From Sulfitobacter aestuariivivens (GTDB taxonomy: Bacteria; Pseudomonadota; Alphaproteobacteria; Rhodobacterales; Rhodobacteraceae): 64,000 nucleotides of DNA. The stretch spans positions 1,488,001 through 1,552,000 of the forward strand of contig NZ_JACTAG010000002.1 of the NCBI RefSeq assembly GCF_014763045.1, in the 5' to 3' direction. The translations under genes were made by a program, and so were the position numbers. The notes beneath the pieces are model-generated. The model saw only the letters and a program-made list of their open reading frames with translations, was not told the DNA's origin and searched no databases. The first letter of the stretch is position 1. Every line of letters starts with the position of its first letter. Positions 62,503 through 64,000 of this stretch are shown piece after piece.

Positions 62503-63279
62503 ATGCTGCAATTTGATGCCGAAACCACTGCAATTCTTGAAAACGGGTATCTTGGCGCCGATGTCACAGCCCGGCGGCGCGCCTCGTTCGATGCTCTCGG
62601 GCCGCTGCCCGGAGAGACGATACTGGACCTTGGCTGTGGCAACGGGTTGTTAACCCTTGATCTTGCGCGGGCCGTCGGGCCGCAGGGGCGGGTGATTGGC
62701 GTGGATCCCAGTGCGGACATGCTGAACGTGGCCCGCAAGCGGCTTGAGGGGTTTGACAACATCGCCCTTGAAGAAGGTTTGGCCGATGCCCTGCCTTTGG
62801 CGGATGCGCAGATCGATCGGGCTGTGTCGGTTCAAGTCTTTGAATACATCGACGACCGGATCGGTGCGTTGACCGAAATCCGCCGGGTGCTGAAGCCCGG
62901 AGGTGTGGCGGTGGTTGCGGATATGAATTTTGACATGTTTTCGTGGGTCAGTGATGACGCCGCGCGCATGGACCGCATGAAGACGGCATGGGACAGTCAT
63001 CTGGCGGAACGCGATACCGGCGCGCTGTTGCCGGCAGAGTTTCGCGCCGCCGGTTTTGCGGGGGTCGAGGTTGTACCGTTTACAATCGTCGACCCTGTTC
63101 TGAGGCCAGATGGGCTGGCGCAGATGATGATGATCCTGATGCGGCGCTATGCCATCGAGAATGATCTGATGCCCGCCGCAGAGGCCAATGCATGGTACGA
63201 CGAACAGGTGGCATTGGCCGCCGAGGGGCGGTTCTTTTTTTCGCTGGCGCAGATGGTGGTGTCAGGGCGCAAGCCCTGA
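62503..63279 (+). CDS. Class I SAM-dependent methyltransferase, divergent from amidinotransferase
   Basis: 258 residues from the ATG at 62503; an earlier frame start at 62428 is less likely. SAM-binding ILDLGCGNGLLTLDLA (40-55), then VIGVDPSADML and IRRVLKPGGVAVVADMN, all UbiE/arsenite-methyltransferase-like. It ends EGRFFFSLAQMVVSG, resembling the 58792 gene. Substrate unknown. The 145-bp divergent region with the amidinotransferase carries an inverted repeat GTGTTGC / GCAACAC (62428-62478). Confidence 0.85.
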   Translation: MLQFDAETTAILENGYLGADVTARRRASFDALGPLPGETILDLGCGNGLLTLDLARAVGPQGRVIGVDPSADMLNVARKRLEGFDNIALEEGLADALPLADAQIDRAVSVQVFEYIDDRIGALTEIRRVLKPGGVAVVADMNFDMFSWVSDDAARMDRMKTAWDSHLAERDTGALLPAEFRAAGFAGVEVVPFTIVDPVLRPDGLAQMMMILMRRYAIENDLMPAAEANAWYDEQVALAAEGRFFFSLAQMVVSGRKP

Positions 63280-63283
63280 TGGG

Positions 63284-63679
63284 TCAGCCCATCGTGGCAA
63301 GCGTATAGAGGATAAAGAGCAGCGACAGTGAGACGGTCAAAAAGGCCAGCACCCGGATGAACGGGATGCCGGTGTAGTAAAGCACGCAGAACGCCGCGCG
63401 GCCAAGCACCACAAGCAGCGCTGCGGTCTGTGCGGCAGGCGTGGCCAGACCCATGAGGGCCGCGCCGCCCAGGATCGGCACGACATAGGCCGACGCTTCG
63501 ACCTGATTGCGGTAGACCCGTTCGATGCGCAGGCCCAGCGGCGACTTTTCAACAGACGCAGGGCGGTTTGAGGAAAAGCCAAAGCCAAAGCCCCGGGTCG
63601 CGTAGGTATACATGATCTCAACGCCGATCACGATGAAGGTTATGACGCCGAACCAGACGAGGGCGGTTTCGAGGGGCAT
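63284..63679 (-). CDS. MAPEG family membrane protein
   Basis: 131 residues with four membrane helices and the MAPEG pattern: polar RIERVYRNQVEASAYVVPILG after the first loop, then two hydrophobic helices ending FLTVSLSLLFILYTLATMG. Eukaryotic relatives are glutathione-dependent membrane enzymes; bacterial members are mostly uncharacterised. It is divergent from a TetR gene with a shared operator region and probably its target. Confidence 0.9.
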   Translation of the reverse strand: MPLETALVWFGVITFIVIGVEIMYTYATRGFGFGFSSNRPASVEKSPLGLRIERVYRNQVEASAYVVPILGGAALMGLATPAAQTAALLVVLGRAAFCVLYYTGIPFIRVLAFLTVSLSLLFILYTLATMG

Positions 63680-63735
63680 GATGGATCCTTTTGATGTTGG
63701 CGCTTTGGGCTTGCGCGGGAGGGTCAGAATAGTAT

Positions 63736-63775
63736 TCTATCCAAGTGGATAGATAATTGCTATCCGATTGGCTAG
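63736..63775. promoter_or_regulatory. Two palindromic sites between MAPEG and TetR genes
   Basis: TCTATCCA-AG-TGGATAGA (63736-63753) has perfect 8-bp arms. CTATCC-GATT-GGCTAG (63760-63775) is a second copy with one mismatch. Centres are 23 bp apart. Lying between divergent starts, they are the likely operator for the TetR protein on both promoters. Confidence 0.75.
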
Positions 63776-63793
63776 ATATGTCAAGGATGTTTG

Positions 63794-64000
63794 ATGGCCC
63801 GATTGCGCAATGTTGACGAAGATGCCGCCTTGCAAGGGGCGATGCGGGCGTTTTGGCAGCATGGTTATCAGGCGTTGGGCACACGCCAACTGGAGGCGGA
63901 GACGGGCATTACACGGTTCACCTTGCAGACCACTTATGGCGGCAAGATGGCGCTATTTGTGCAGACGCTGGATGCCTACCTTGATCAGATGGATGCCCAT
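63794..64000 (+). CDS. TetR/AcrR family regulator (partial)
   Basis: The first 69 residues are visible and the gene runs off the right edge. AMRAFWQHGYQALGTRQL and ETGITRFTLQTTYGGKMALF form the N-terminal helix-turn-helix of a TetR protein (about residues 15-55). ATG at 63794 follows TCAAGGATGTTTG. Its divergent orientation to the MAPEG gene and the two operator palindromes between them suggest autoregulation and control of MAPEG. Confidence 0.85.
   Translation, partial: MARLRNVDEDAALQGAMRAFWQHGYQALGTRQLEAETGITRFTLQTTYGGKMALFVQTLDAYLDQMDAH

Noticed and set aside
1-64000. tRNA, rRNA, insertion sequences, prophage or toxin-antitoxin loci
   Set aside because: None was recognised on either strand; the lone HNH gene is not accompanied by phage or restriction genes.

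Overview
The window is a GC-rich chromosomal segment from an alphaproteobacterium, most likely a marine Rhodobacteraceae (roseobacter group). I infer this from family content and order: the lpxK / KdtA-like / DUF4170 / inositol-phosphatase-like / pmbA run, the leuS-lptE-holA run, DUF3576 and DUF2125 proteins, a small-residue-rich porin, two GcvT-fused FAD dehydrogenases beside a homocysteine methyltransferase, and many 1-14 bp gene overlaps. No rRNA, tRNA, CRISPR array, transposase, phage gene or plasmid function was seen. The genus cannot be fixed from the sequence alone.

Layout. 1-5.5 kb (minus): envelope and lipid A genes (lpxK partial, KdtA-like transferase, DUF4170, phosphatase, pmbA) and a DUF2125 protein with its own terminator. 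5.6-12.4 kb: SDR dehydrogenase plus crotonase, a 24-residue lipoprotein, RidA, a class III cyclase with TPRs, an HNH protein, a mechanosensitive channel and a flavoprotein. 12.4-17.7 kb (minus): glutathione transferase, holA-lptE-leuS, DUF3576 lipoprotein. 18-26 kb: strongly expressed-looking porin, YggS, an L,D-transpeptidase with ribA, an OmpR-type regulator, an enoyl reductase-like enzyme, xth, a thioredoxin-TPR co-chaperone, a LON-domain protein and a Trm112-like protein. 26-35 kb: UbiH-type hydroxylase, amidase, aminotransferase, ftsK, lolA, SLT lipoprotein, hspQ. 35-39.5 kb: gamma-glutamyltransferase, an anti-sigma/STAS partner-switch pair, thiolase and a free-methionine sulfoxide reductase.

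39.5-48.6 kb is the most coherent accessory block: a HTH-cupin repressor with an operator of four half-sites about 20 bp apart, a LysE exporter, a GFA formaldehyde-type enzyme, an 816-residue dimethylglycine/sarcosine dehydrogenase-like protein, a second LysE exporter, a homocysteine S-methyltransferase, an 814-residue paralogous dehydrogenase and a RarD/EamA transporter. Together these look like stepwise demethylation of a methylated amine such as glycine betaine into the one-carbon pool.

48.6-64 kb: NTF2-like protein, pseudouridine synthase, aldehyde dehydrogenase, 1-Cys peroxiredoxin, FkbM methyltransferase with a GT2 glycosyltransferase, a tungstate ABC transporter (tupB-tupC-tupA), and pnp with a structured leader. 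A set of four 11-bp direct repeats lies between pnp and a divergent methyltransferase gene. The window ends with a small helical protein, a Tat-exported metallo-hydrolase, an arginine:glycine amidinotransferase-like gene divergent from a methyltransferase, and a MAPEG/TetR pair separated by two palindromic operator sites. The TetR gene runs off the right edge.
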